Made by a program: the position numbers and the translations under genes. DNA of 64,000 bases from Corythucha ciliata. Its lineage: Eukaryota; Arthropoda; Insecta; Hemiptera; Tingidae. Shown here one piece after another: positions 1 through 12,150 of this stretch (within the stretch, counting starts at the first letter, position 1; each line of letters begins with the position of its first letter). Where the stretch lies: the NCBI GenBank assembly GCA_038030265.1, contig CM075938.1:12191009-12255008 (forward strand). The letters are read 5' to 3'. The notes below the pieces were generated by a model. That model made no database searches. It worked only from the letters and a program-made list of their open reading frames with translations, and was not told the DNA's origin.

Positions 1-1009
1 AAGCAAGAATGAAGGCTATCTGAGGAAGGGAAATAAAAACAGAAAATCACTGTTCTGTCAAATTAAATTGGAGAAATTCCACCCGGACGCGATTGTTTTT
101 CTAAACTATCGTTTAGCAGTTGACTAGTAAATTTGTTCCACTTTTATTCTTGCTTGGAATCCTCGTATCACTATATAAATTGTTAAAACAGCACTTTATC
201 GTTGAGAAACCAAAATGTGAGGGGAGAAATTTTTTTTATGATACGAGGTAAGGGATGGAAAGGTAAGTGTAGCAATAATTCTAGATTCTTTAAACAGTAA
301 AACAGCACCTTTCTGTGACGCACCCCCCCCCCACCATCAGTATTTTTTTACTCCAGCGCAGTTCGAGAGCATCATCAGAATTGTAGATGACAACCGAAAC
401 CTTGAAGCACAGAGAGATGGAATGGAATTTGCTTTGAAAAAGAAAAAGAAGAAGAAGAAAAATTGAATTTCCATCCATTTTATCAGATGATACGCACCAG
501 GATCATGTAGTGTCGGGTAAAAGGTAACAAGAAGACAGTGGTGGCTTGTAAAGGAAGAGGGGTTGGAGCCAAAACCGAAAAAATACCATTGAAGGTGGAA
601 AGATAAAGTTTCTCTTCATCATTTCGGATACGAACAAGAGATTAGATTGGAGTTTCGTGTGCGCGTGTGTACTGAATTGTTTACGTGAGGAGAGGGAGAG
701 AAGAGTAGAATGAAAAAGTAAAAAGGCGGCCTTCAACCGAATGCGATGCTAACGAGCCGAGCTAATGGGCATTTGCCAATTAGGGACGTTTCGTTTCATG
801 CTATGTTGCTGATATTGGGTCGTCCATTTAAAGGGGAAGCTTATTACATGGCTCTAATATGGGCGCGAAAAAAGACACGCCCATGTGTGTGTACGCGACT
901 GGGAGGGGGTTTTCAAACGGCGGTTTTGAAGGAGGATTGACTCAAGATAGATTCTCCGATCCTTTCTACTTCGAAACAACGCGCGCCACGTTGTCAAACA
1001 TTAATTTTA
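1..1009. other. Gene-free stretch
   Basis: No conserved coding exon is visible on either strand. The sequence is AT-rich with a C-tract near 323-332. Short open frames in it lack splice sites, codon bias or recognisable motifs. Confidence 0.6.
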
Positions 1010-1800
1010 TGCAACAGTTATTTACAAATTGGGAAAATCTAGCGCTTTTTATTAATTTTAGCCCCGAAACAGCGGGTTTTTCGAATTTTATCCGTGGAAT
1101 TAGCGCCATTTCTCAAATGCATTGGTGAATGATAGATTTTTTTTCATTTTAGGTGGGAAACCGGTCGCCGTGGTCTCAGGGCTCCGATGAGCGGCGCGAA
1201 ACGCTTGCACTTATTCGGCCACTGGCTGAAGAGTGGAAAAAACTTTGATTCGCGGTTAAAATGGAGATGTCGCTGATTCGCGGCTTCGTGATTGAAAGTG
1301 AACAAAATCGCTAATTCACGGTCAAATGAGAGAAAAACCACGTTAATTCGCGGATAAAATTCATGAAAATCGGTGAAAATTGGGAAAAACTCTAATTCAC
1401 GCCTGAATTGTGTACAAAAGGCGAATTAGCGGCTAAAATTAGGAAAACGCAAATTCACGGCTAAAATAAAGAAAAATTGCTAATTACAGGGTTAAATTGA
1501 GAACAATAATGCTAATTCACAGACAATTAAGAGAATGGCAAGTCGCTGTTTCCGTAGCCAACTTTGTGGCTAAAATTAGGGAAAAAACGCTCACTCTCGG
1601 ATGAAATTGGGAAAATTCACTCATTAGCGGCTAAAGTGGAGAAAACTCGCTAATTCACGGCTAAAATTAATAAAAGTCTAGAAATTAAGAAAAGAATAGA
1701 TACAAATCGCTTATTCACCGATGACATTGAGAAGAAACAACGAAATGTGGAAAATTCATCGTCGTTGAAATAGAAAAAAACGCGCAATCACTGTGAAAGA
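1010..1800 (+). repeat. Family A degenerate ~30-bp minisatellite
   Basis: Diverged units close to GCTAATTCACGGCTAAAATT followed by GAGAAAAA recur about every 28-32 bp. The first ~100 bp holds units in the opposite orientation. The array ends beside a hAT-like terminus at 1803-1837. Confidence 0.8.
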
Positions 1801-1802
1801 CC

Positions 1803-1837
1803 AGCCCGGGGGCACTAATTGAACAAGGCCGGCACTG
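1803..1837 (-). mobile_element. hAT-like transposon terminus at end of A array
   Basis: Read on the minus strand the segment begins CAGTGCCGGCCTTGTTC and ends in a CCCCCGGGC box. It matches the right terminus of the complete element at 16543-17238 and the terminus at 10507-10544. No left partner or target duplication was found, so this is a truncated or diverged copy. Confidence 0.5.
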
Positions 1838-2229
1838 CCTAAACGACGAATGTAAATGAACCAAAGGCGACGTTTCACTCCTTCACTTTACTAATTCAGT
1901 GGATTTGACTCTTTCAAAAACAAACACGGGTTTCAACGTCCGATTTGATGGGTTTAGCTTTTTCATCTCCAATATCACGGGACCAATTTTCACGGGTTTT
2001 GGGAGGGGGGGGGGAGAACGGTAGTTTGAAGCACTAGCGGATCTACACCCCCCCCCCCCCCGGAATTTTCTATGAGGCCCCTCAACCTCTAAATAAATTT
2101 ATATACTTATATACTTGATAAGTAGCATCAAATTACGAATTAATACGAATACCAGTATACCGGATAACTACGGAATAATAAGGACACCGGTAATTGCGAA
2201 TTACTACTATTTCTACATCCTAACCACCA
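1838..2229. other. Spacer with G- and C-tracts
   Basis: This is a non-coding spacer between two A arrays. It has a G-tract near 2005-2014 and a C-tract near 2048-2061. The C-tract directly follows AGCGGATCTACA, which resembles the CAGTGGCGGATCTA end motif also seen near 45479 and, on the other strand, near 58490. Confidence 0.5.
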
Positions 2230-3830
2230 ATTAGCCCTAATGGCCAATTTAAGCCCCAAATTGGTGAATTTTCTCAACTTTACCCACGAAAAAGCGCTTT
2301 TTGTAAATTGTACCCGCAAATATAGTGATCTTCTAAATTTTGACTGCGAGTAAACGTTCATCTCAATTCTAGCCGTGATTTAAACGATTTTTTTTCAGCA
2401 CCTATTGCCATGAGTTTGCGCCTTTTCTCAATTACAGCCACAAAGTTGTATTTTCAATAATAGCCGAAAATTGGAATATTTTCAATTTAAGCAGCAAACT
2501 AGCACTTTCTCTCAATAATTTTAGCAGCAGAATAGCGTTTTAACCCACGAATTAGCGATATTTCTCAATTTCAGCCAGCAATTTGCGTTTTCTCTATTTT
2601 CGCTGATGCAAATAAGCAATGTTTTACCCTTTTAGCACCGCACTATCACTTTTCCCTGATTTCAGCTGCAAAATAGCAGTTTTTTTTCATTTTAGGCACG
2701 CTATTTAGCGCCCCCAATATTCCCCAATATTTGCCGCAAATTATTGTGTTTTTAAACATTTTTTGCCCCGCGTGCACAATCAATTTTGTTTTTTTGTTTT
2801 CACTTTCAACTTTGGACTAGAATTTTTGCTCATAATCATTTTTACGCCCGGAGTCTTTTCCGGCGGATTCTTTCGGAGTTTTCCTAAATTTTAGTCGTGA
2901 ATCAACGTTTTTCTAAATTTTAGGACGTTAATTAGCGTTTTTCTCAATGTTAGCCACGAATTACTAATTTTTGTCATTTACATCCACGAACTAACGTTAT
3001 TTTCTGACCTTATCCGCAAATTAGCGCTTTTTTCCAATCTCATCTACGAATAAGGGTCCCCCCCCCCCCATTGTAGCGCTTTTCAGCCGATAAGTTAGCA
3101 CTTTTTGACAGTTTGATTCGCGGTTTTTCTCAATTTTATGAGCATTTCATTGGAGATTTTTCTCAATTTTCGCCTTGAATTTATCGTTTATCGAAATTTT
3201 AGCTGCTAATTATCAGTTTCTTCTAAATGTCAGTCGTGAAGTAGCGTTCTCGCAAAAACTTAAGAATTTAGCATTTTTTCTTAATTTTAGCCGTACTAAT
3301 TTGTGATTTTTCTCAATATTTGCCGCAAATTAGTGGTTTTAAAAATTTTGCCCCGCGTTATCATTTTTTTTTTTCTGTAGATTAACGTTTTACTCCATTT
3401 TTGTCATTTGTATCCGCGCATTAATGGTTTTTCTCCATTTTAGCCACGGGCAAGGACAAATAACAGCACAATATCCTACTTTTTTTCATTTAGGTCGTAA
3501 AGTGGCCTTTGTCCATCGAATCCGCGATGTTTTCTCAATTTTGTTTTTAGAAATTGCATCGGTAAACAAAGAATGAAGTCGTTTTCGCAGTTTCAGCCAC
3601 GAATATTAGCGCTTTTTCCAAACTTTTTGCTGCGTACTTGCCACTTGTGGTGCGCCTTTTCAACTTTATACGCTTGATAAGGACCTAACGCGACTGGGGA
3701 CCAGCGTATTTTCTCTATTTTAAACGCAAAGTTACCCCCAGAAGGCGCAGTTTTTCTTAATTTGAGCCTTCACAGTAGCGCTTTTGAGGGCTAAGTCGAA
3801 TATTTTATTGCTCTTAACACTTTTTGCAGA
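2230..3830 (-). repeat. Family A minisatellite, reverse orientation, long array
   Basis: About 1.6 kb of diverged units reads TTTTTCTCAATTTTAGCC then GCGAATTAGCG on the plus strand, with a period near 30 bp and a C-tract near 3058-3069. The last ~400 bp is clearly homologous to the end of the array at 49560-50690, including a shared non-repeat insert around GGACCTAA and CAGCGTATTTTCTCTATTTT. Confidence 0.8.
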
Positions 3831-4030
3831 TCATGCTCTGGTCGGTTAGACTGAAAATCGACAAAAGGACTCATTATCGCTGTCCAACCGCATACTAAAA
3901 CATATAGCATATACCCTAACCGAACCTAAAAGTCCTCATTTTTCCAACTTTGAGCTTTTCTGGGGGCTCCCCCTCTTATTGGTGCCCGGGTCGGTCCACT
4001 CTCCTCGCCCCTACCTCGGTTCGCTACTGA
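3831..4030. repeat. Single-copy-like tail of reverse A array (copy 1)
   Basis: This ~190-bp non-tandem segment follows the A array. It aligns with 50700-50900, which follows the other long reverse A array; shared pieces include CCTCATTTTTCCA and GAGCTTTTC / AAGCTTTTCAAG. Unlike the second copy, it has no sustained open frame on the minus strand. Confidence 0.55.
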
Positions 4031-4039
4031 TTCGAAGGG

Positions 4040-4525
4040 AAAAATCTTACGTTTTTTGGTAAGATTGCCATAGATTTCGGGGTAAAACTCCACCTTGGGC
4101 GTAAAATCGACTTTTTTAGATGAGAACCTTCAGTTTTGGTGTAAAACGCTTGCCAGGATGTGAAATCGTCCGTTTCTGAGTAAAATCGTCACTTTTGGGA
4201 CAAAATCGTTGGTTTTGTGGTAAAGTCGTCAGTATAGGTGAAAACGTCAGTTTGAGAGGGAAAACTCACGTGTAAAATTTTGGTGTAAAAGTGTCTGTTT
4301 TGGACTAAAATATCCAGTTTTGGAGTGAAATATTCAGTCTTGGGGTAAAACTGATAATTTTAAAAATCATCATTTATGTGTGTGTAAAACTTGAGTTTTG
4401 TGGGTAAAATCAGTCAGTTAATGGGTAAAATCCTCAGTTTTTTGGGTAAAATCGTCAGTTTTGTAGAGAAATCGTCAGTTTCGGGGTAAAATATTTAGTT
4501 TTGAGGTAAAACTACCAAATTTAAA
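4040..4525 (+). repeat. Family B minisatellite
   Basis: Diverged units like GGTAAAATCGTCAGTTTTG recur every ~20-26 bp. This is the only array of the type that I see in the window. Confidence 0.75.
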
Positions 4526-4569
4526 ACTCCCTGAGTCGCGTCTTTGTATGCACTAATATAAGGGCTCAT

Positions 4570-4755
4570 TGTAGGGGTGCGGATTTTTCGCGGTGAGATC
4601 TCGTTAGCCTGCACGAATTCTCAACTTTTGGACTTTTTGGGAGTACACCGATTACTGGACCAGTGGCAGACCAAAAACACGGGACATGTAAAGGAGACGG
4701 CAAAAAGGAGGTACAACCACACTAACACTTCAGCGTTTCATACAGGGGCCTCAGG
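4570..4755 (+). repeat. Leader of C array, copy 1
   Basis: This non-tandem sequence lies immediately before a C array. It contains ACACCGATTACTGGACCAGTG, then AACACTTCAGCGTTTC, then GGGGCCTCAGGATC. Corresponding sequence precedes the C arrays at 47860 and, more diverged, at 39990. Confidence 0.6.
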
Positions 4756-6480
4756 ATCCCGGTAAAATTGGGATTTCAAAGAGAAAAATCCGCGAAATTC
4801 GGTTTTAAAAGAATGAAAACCCGCAAAACTAGGTTTAGAAAGAGCGAAAATGACAAAATTTGGGTTTTCAATGAGCCAAATCATCATTTTTATTTTTCTT
4901 AAAGGGCGAAATGAGTTTATCGTACACAAGCTAAAGATTACAGAAAGAGCTAAAGCCACGAATTTGGCTTTCGGAAAGAGTGAAGTCCAAAATAAAGGTG
5001 TGAAATAGCAAAAATCCGTTAAATTTGGTTATGATGGTGCCAAATCTGTAACATTTGGCTATGAAACAGCGAAAATTCGCGACAAAATTTTGATTTGAAA
5101 GAGCCTAAATCACGTCGTTTGGTTTACGAACATTGCCGAATTAGTTTTTCTAGCTAACCAAACTTGTAGGCATGGTTTGGAAGATCACGATTTAAGGTTT
5201 TTTGATGTGACGTGAATCCCGAAATTGGGGTTTGAAAGTGCCAAATCCAATAGTAAATTTTGTTTTAAGCGAAGTGAAGAAGTGCCCGTGAAATTGAGGT
5301 TTCAAAGAGCCGAGCCGATAAAATTTGGTTTCGGAATGACCTGAAATTCCGTAAAATTGGAATTTTAAATGCCAAATCCGTGAACTTTAGCCTCTGAAGA
5401 GTAAAAATCCACGAAACTAGCGTCTGTGAGAGCCAAAATGAAGCTAAAGCAAAATAATGCATGAATTTGCTTTTTGAAAGGGCTAGATTTGGTTTTTAGA
5501 ACTTTCGACATCAGCAAAACTGATTCTAGAAAGAGCTAAGGCCACGAAATTTGGTTTTGGTGGGGATGAAATTCGCGAAATTATGGTTTGAAATAGCAAA
5601 AATTCGTCAAATTGGGTTTTGAAGGTGGGAAATTCGTGACATTTTGTTACGGAAGAGCCAAGTTGTGGTTTAAATAGCCAAAATCAGGTTCATTTTTTGA
5701 CAATTTGGCATTTCAAAATGGCCAAATCTGTGGAACTGATTGTGGAAAGAGACAAACCAACGAAATATTTCATCCGTAAACTGTTGGTTTGAAGAAAGGG
5801 GCAAATCCGCAAAATTAGGTTTTGAAAGAGCGAAAATATTCAAAACTTGGAGGGTTTGTAATGAAGTCAAAATGAAGAAATTTGGGTTTTGAATGAGCCA
5901 AATTGGGGAATTAGGTTTTTGGACTAGCCAAATTAGTTTTGTAAATCAGCTAAACCTGCAAAAGTGATTTCAGGAAGAGCTAAATCCACGATATTGGATT
6001 ATTAAGGAGCCACATTTGAGTTATTTGGCAATGGAAATCAAAAATCTCCGGCAAAATTGGGGTTTGAACAAGCTGAAATATGTTTTTTCGTCGTCCTTTA
6101 TTCGACAAATTATTTTTTCAAACTACCTAACCTGGGAAACGATTTCATAAATCCTAAAGCCACGAAATATAGGTTTTTTATGAGACAAAAATCCCAAAAA
6201 TTGGGTTTAAAAGGGAGCAGAAGGTCCACAAAATCGGGTTTTGATAAAGCACAATGTTCGCAAAATTGGTTTTTAAAAGAGCGAGACCAACAAAATGTTG
6301 TTTTTGAATGAGGAAAATCCTCGAATTTGGAAATTGAACGCGCCTTATCTACAAAATTTAGTTTTGAAAGAGTAAAAATCCAAGTGTAACGACATTTTGT
6401 GAGCCGACATTTTGTTTTTGAGAGTGCCAAACGCGCGTTGTTATTGTTGAATTTACACTGGAAGCCAACTGTTTGATTTT
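4756..6480 (+). repeat. Family C degenerate ~30-bp minisatellite
   Basis: About 1.7 kb of units close to GAAAGAGCCAAAATCCACGA followed by AATTTGGTTTT. Divergence between units is high. Because the unit is near 30 bp, spurious open frames run through it (for example the minus frame at 6110-6517), so these are not genes. Confidence 0.85.
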
Positions 6481-9180
6481 TCGATGGAATCTTCTGGACT
6501 GTGGGGCGAATTTTCACATTTTTTAGTGAAATGGAGGCGTCACGCGACGGGGCAATTCGAAAATCACGACGAATTCTCTATCAGACGAGCAGTAGAAGTG
6601 ATTTTCACCGAGATTCCGGCATTTCTCGCCCACTCAGGCACGGTATTGCTGGCAAATACGGTGGGGGACGGTTGGTGATGCTAGTGCAGCTGGGGGTGGT
6701 GAGAAGATGGGCAAGAAGGCACGCGGTGGCGCGGCGGGGTGGGTGTGGCCGGGTAGCATGGTAGGGGGGGAGCAAAAAAATGTTAAGCCCATAAATTTCT
6801 GCATAAATTTCTTCCCTGGAATAACATTGAAGCCATCGCCTTAGCCTTCGACTAATCAGAAAAAGGGCAACTAGCTTACGAGCAGAATTTGAGCACAAAG
6901 CATAGAATTCCAGGATCGGTGCACAAATAAGACCAAAAAAATCGGTGCCACCGTATTGATTGAATCAACTTTCCAACTCCTCCATAAGTCCTGGGTGACC
7001 GGTCAAGTTTGATTTCCAGAAAATCATGACAAAACAAACGAAAACCGAACAAGATCGATCTGGAATTTTCAGGATAAAAGGACCTTGGGAAGACTATGTT
7101 TAAGGAGGTCGTGAAGAAACGTGTAAAACGCTTTCAGCCAGACAATTTTGTCACCCAAAACCACGAACTTCACTCAACCGCTAGACAGTTTTCGTTTTTC
7201 AGGAAAAAACAACAACCTCCAAAAGTGTAAAAGGGATGATAGAAACAGGAAGGTTGTTCGTGTGGTGGAAAAGAGGAAGCGAGTACCTTCCCATCGCTAC
7301 CCCTCAACATTCACCACCTGCATCTACGAGTGAATATTAGAAGATGAGGCTTCCATTCCCTTTACTCGCTTTTCTTGCTCTTTTTTATTCAGGGCAAAAG
7401 CATCACTGCCTAAGCAAGACGAACGAGTAGGAAGAGTCGAAACGAGTAAAGGAAAAAAGAAATCTTTCAAGGGAAAAAGGAGATGTCGAAAAAAAAAGAA
7501 GGAAGCTCGATATTTGTCTTGCTAACTGCCACTAGCTTTAGAAGAAAGTTTTTCTTTCTTTTTCTCCATCTTCGACAAGCCTCTTGACCTTATTAACCCC
7601 GCTCCACCTCCTCGTAAAAACCCCTATCGTCTCAGAAACACTCGCCCGAAAATTTACTTTTCATTTTGTTTGATTCCCCAAAAAACCTTTCATTTATGGA
7701 GAAAGAGAAAAAAGTAATTAAATTGAAAACCTTGTTTTTACATTGAAATTCAATAGATGTAATGTAATATCGACGACGCTTTCGGAATTTTCCCTCTCAA
7801 AAACTTAATAAAGTTTCTGTTTGTGACTCCAGAGGTAATGGTAGGTAACGAGGAGGCAGGGGAATGGAGAGGGGAGGGGTGAGTATCTCGAGTTCGCTTG
7901 TCACGAAAGTACGTGGTTTGGTTACCGTATTTAAAGAGAACAAGAAACGGTAGACTGGCAGTGGTAAGGAGAGAGGGGGGAGTATACTCATTTTTCTTGG
8001 AGGCCTATTTCTCTTCTGTATAAAAGAGGAGAATGGTTAGAGGAGCCCACGTGTGGCTTACTAATTTGAAATTACTTTCATAAGTGGATCGACTGTATAA
8101 ATAAAGTAGGGCACTGGAAAAATCGTTACAAACTAAATCCCCTCCCCCACCCCGCCACACCGAAACCAACCAACACCACAAACAACGCTTTCAACCTTTG
8201 CGTCCTTCCCTCGGGAATAAAAAAAGGTGGAAGGAGAAGGAAAATTGTTTGCAGAAAGGGAGTAAGAGGACAAAGGTGTAATATTGGCTTGGGGGATCGA
8301 AGAAGAAGAAAAAAATTTTAAACGGAGGAGAAGAAAAGGTGTGGCGACAGGGAGAAAGGAAACAAAAGGTCTTTCACTTCGCCTCAGCCTTTCCACTCGC
8401 TTGCCTAATCTTGCCGAGAGACAATGGGGAAACTATGAGGGTAATTAATATAAACGAGGAACAAAACTTGTTGGGGGAGAGGGGGTGAATGAAAATTGGA
8501 AGGAGACTCTGCCTTGAGGACATTACCCGAAATTGACTGAACAGGTGTGAGTGGATATTAGTGAACAATGTGGGGGAGAGGACAAAATCGACTGTCGAAA
8601 CAAAATACTAATGAAAGGACAAAATATTAAACACGCGGGGAAACCGAAAATCATAACGGATTTTCCATTGAACGATCTATTGAACTCCCAGTTATTTGAG
8701 AACGAGCTGGTGGCCACTCGCAGTGGCATTTTAGTTGGGCACGACGGCCCATGAGTCTGAGAAAGGTCACAACCTATGACGGTCTTCGTCTGGTCACTCA
8801 AACGTCGACCACTTTCACCGATCTCAACTATAAAACCAACAATGAATCAAAGTATACGGCCTTTTTGGGTCACAAGGTTGGGTATGGGCCAAGGCCAAAC
8901 GCATCATTTCTCGTCAATTGAGCATCGCCCGAGAGACTCTTGTATGAACTGCGTACGGCTTCAAGTCCGATTACTTTAAGAAAATGTAAGTATGTACGAG
9001 ATTTCCCAAAAAAGACAAATTTTTAATCAGACCAGTCAGAATCAGGTGATTCAGACCACTGTCCTGTAACAGGTGGCCCCTAATTTTCCCGTAGATGATA
9101 CTCCCCCCGCCACCCCCCATCTCCTGTAATAAGATTGGGCCGCTTAAGTATAATTTTAAGCATTTTATTCGTCTTTATGA
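6481..9180. other. Gene-free stretch
   Basis: No recognisable gene is present. The segment from 7000 to 8500 is rich in purine and pyrimidine blocks and looks like ordinary intergenic or long-intron DNA. Short frames around 6484-6900 and 8500-8980 show no family resemblance. Confidence 0.5.
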
Positions 9181-9430
9181 CGACCTCGTCAGCCTAAACG
9201 ACGCTGTTGGTCATGGCCGGGGTTCGAGCCCCCAAAAAACAAATTAAAACTGTTCTAGCCTAGTCTAGAACTTGTTTGGAACCGTCACAGATTCATCTTC
9301 TGCCAATAAATCGTAACCGATTTTTGTTTGTTAAGGGCGCAGTCGGGACCGGTTTGACCAGGGTTCACACCCCTAGGGCCCTGAAACTGGAATTGCTGTG
9401 GTTGGATGCAGGCCATAGTTAAAAAGGAGC
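9181..9430 (+). repeat. GC-rich boxes of family D type
   Basis: Two diverged copies of the box that punctuates D arrays occur here. They include GACGCTGTTGGTCATGGCCG and GCAGTCGGGACCGG, the latter followed by a segment ending GGCCCTGAAACTGG. Very similar boxes lie at 38840-38885 and 39320-39370. Confidence 0.6.
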
Positions 9431-10490
9431 TGGAAACGATTTCGCAGCAAACATAGAGAAAATATGCTGATCTTCCATTGTTTGGAGGTACTAAGGCGAC
9501 TAAAACTGAGAAAGCGCCCTATTGTGCTGTTCTATAAAGGCAAGCATGTGGCTAAAATGTCGAAAAGTGGTAATATTCGTGGAAAAAATTGTTGAAAAGT
9601 GCTGATTCGAGGTTTCTAGATGTAACTACCAGATCCAAAATTGAGAAAGACACTAATTCGGGACAAAAATTGATAAAAATGGCTGATTCATGGTTGAAAT
9701 GAAGAAAAGGCGCTAAATCACAGCCAAAATTCGGAAAAATAGCCAATTCACGTCACGTGGTAAAACAGACTATACTTCGCAGCTAAAATTGAAGCAAACA
9801 TAGCTAAGATCGCTGATATAGTTGAGAAAAAGTAGTAATTTTCAGCTAAAATTAAGAAAACAGGGCTGCAATTCGTGGCTAAAATGGAGAAAAATCGATA
9901 ATTGACCAACAAACTGAGACAAAGCGCTAAAGTTTGTAAACAACTCTAATTTGTAGCTAAAATTTTTAAAACACCAATTCACTTCTTCGTGAGCTCAAGT
10001 GAAAAAACACGCTAACTCGTAGCAAAAAGAGAAAAAATCTCTAATCAGCCGCTGAAATTAAGAAAATGCGCTAATTTTATGGGTGAAATTGGTAAAAAGT
10101 GCTCAATATAGCGGCTAAAATCAGGGAAAACATGAATTCAAGGCAAAAATTGATAAAAGTGGCTAATTCGCGGCTAAAATGGAGAAAAATCATTAATTCA
10201 CCCATGAAATTGAGTTGAAGCACTGAAGTGCAGAATAAACGCTAAATTGCTGTTAAAATGGAAAAAGCTCCAATTCGTGGCTTTCCACGGCAACTTCGTA
10301 GCTGAAAAATATTCGATAATCCGCGGCAAAATGAGAAAAGAGCGCTAATTGGCGGATAAAATTTAGGAAAAGCGCTGACTGCATCGAACATTGAGAAAAT
10401 TGTGATTCAAAGTAGAAATACTTATAGAAAAATCGGTAATTTGTGGCTAAAGTAAGGAAAAATTGCTGATGAGCGGGATTAATGGGGGGG
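9430..10490 (+). repeat. Family A minisatellite
   Basis: Diverged units like GCTAATTCGCGGCTAAAAT with an AGAAAAA spacer continue for about 1 kb. The array is followed by a G-tract and then a hAT-like terminus. Confidence 0.8.
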
Positions 10491-10506
10491 GAGGGCTGCT
10501 GAAAGA

Positions 10507-10544
10507 CTCGCCCGGGGTTGCAAAATGTGTTAAGGCCGTCACTG
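10507..10544 (-). mobile_element. hAT-like transposon terminus at end of A array
   Basis: On the minus strand the end reads CAGTGACGGCCTTAACACAT and continues to a CCCCGGGCG box. It matches the right end of the complete element at 16543-17238. I found no left partner with the expected 8-bp duplicate AGCACAAG. Confidence 0.55.
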
Positions 10545-10736
10545 AGCACAAGTCAGATACATCCCAATGACTATTGCAGGCCATGTTCGGCCTATTCGGG
10601 GATGAGTCCCCAAAAAATAAAGAACTCAGTAGTTCATCAACTCAGAACTCTGCGGGGGAAATCGTCAATTCAACCTCTGACTCGCAGTCACTGAATTAGC
10701 AAAGATGAATGGTCTGCTGAAAAACTGTCGTTGTGG

Positions 10737-11395
10737 GGCGTTTGCCCTCGGCGGCCAGTCAAATTCTTCAAATTTGGGACATTAATTAACTGCGAATGAA
10801 CTTAGTCATGTAAATGTGGTCTCATTCGGCGAGTTTCATGGAGCCGAATAAGAATATTAGCGTCCGCCACCGTCTGCCAGGGGCGTTTGCCCTAAGCGGC
10901 AAATCAAATTTTCCGAAATTGGGATGTTAATTAACCGGAACAACTTAGTCATACAACTGGTCTTATTTGACAGGTTTTATGGAACTAAATACAAATATGA
11001 GCGTCTATCGGCGTCGGCATAGGGCTTTTGCCCTCGGTGGCCCGTTAAATTCCCTAAATTTGGATCATGAATTAGACGAAGGAACGTAGTCTTATCACAT
11101 GGCTCATTCAGTAGGCTTATGGAGCTAAATGCGGATATGAATGCCTGCCAGGGGCGTTTGCTTAATACTTGGGACATGAATTGACCGGAAGAACTCAGTC
11201 GTGTAACTCGCCTCAATCGACAGGTATTTTGGAGCTGAAAACGAGTATGTGCGTCGGCCAGCGTCTGCCAGGGGCATTTGCCCTCAGCCGTAAATCCCCG
11301 ACATGAATCTAACCATTGGAGCATATTCATAAAAATGGTCTCATTCGGTTTTTTTGGAGCAAAAAACGAATATTTCCGCCTGCCGGCCATGTGCC
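10737..11395 (+). repeat. Five-unit tandem repeat, ~120-145 bp
   Basis: Units begin near 10737, 10881, 11022, 11151 and 11271 with variants of GGGGCGTTTGCCCTCGGCGG. Each continues through GGGACATGAATTAACCGGA, a GTCTCATTCG box and GTTTTATGGAGC. Later units are shorter, so the spacing falls from 144 to 120 bp. Confidence 0.75.
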
Positions 11396-11569
11396 TTCGA
11401 AAACTTTATTTCAACTAGTTTCATGACTATGTTCATCCGGTTGAATGAGACTGCCGCCAGCTCTCGAACTATTAAGAAAGAGCAGCTTTTCTGATAAGAT
11501 CGAATGATGTCTCGCCTGAAATAGATATTTTTACGGAGCTTTGAATTTTTTTTTTTTTTTTTCTGTCTG

Positions 11570-12150
11570 AGAAATGGACCATTTCAAACCCACGAAATCG
11601 GGTTTTCAGCAAGCCCGAAATCCACGAAAAAGGGTTTTCACCAAGCCTAAAACCCACGAAATTGGGGTTTTAGTTCTTCAGCCAAAAAGTACCCCTCGAG
11701 ATTAACGTTTAACTGAGCCAAGGCGCGCGCAAAATTGGTCAGCACATCCCTCGAAATCTGCGTTTTTATGAACCGAAATCGCAAAAATGTTTTGCGATGT
11801 TACGTGTGCTAAACCCACGTGATTGTGGCTTTGAATGAGGCCCCTCTGCGAAATTGTGGATTCATAAAAAATTTACGAAATTTTTGGGTTTCAGCGAGTG
11901 AAATCAGAGATTTTTCATTATTTAATTGAGTCAGAAATGAAGAAGTGTTTTTTTTTTTTTTTTTTGGGCGAAATTGGTTTTTTAGCAACAAACAGTTGCG
12001 AAATTTGTTTATCAACATTAAAACAACGACCGCGAAATTGGGGTTTCGGTGCTAGTACTGCGAAAATGGGTTTTTAGCAGGAAAAGTCCGCGAATGGTTT
12101 TTAAAGGGTGAAATCAGCGACAATGTTTTTTTCAGTTATTCAGACCTGCA
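11570..12150 (+). repeat. Family C minisatellite
   Basis: Diverged units like CCCACGAAATTGGGGTTTT recur every ~30-40 bp, with T-tracts near 11549-11561 and 11949-11964. No leader of the 4570 type is visible in front of it. Confidence 0.65.

Noticed and set aside
6110..6517. 135-codon minus-strand open frame
   Set aside because: It runs through the family C minisatellite. The near-30-bp period keeps the frame open and the translation is just the repeated unit.
9215..9240. Possible tRNA B box (GGTTCGAGCC)
   Set aside because: No A box, acceptor stem or anticodon loop fits. The word belongs to the GC-rich box of family D repeats, with variants such as GGTCCGAGCCC and GGTCCAAGCCC elsewhere.
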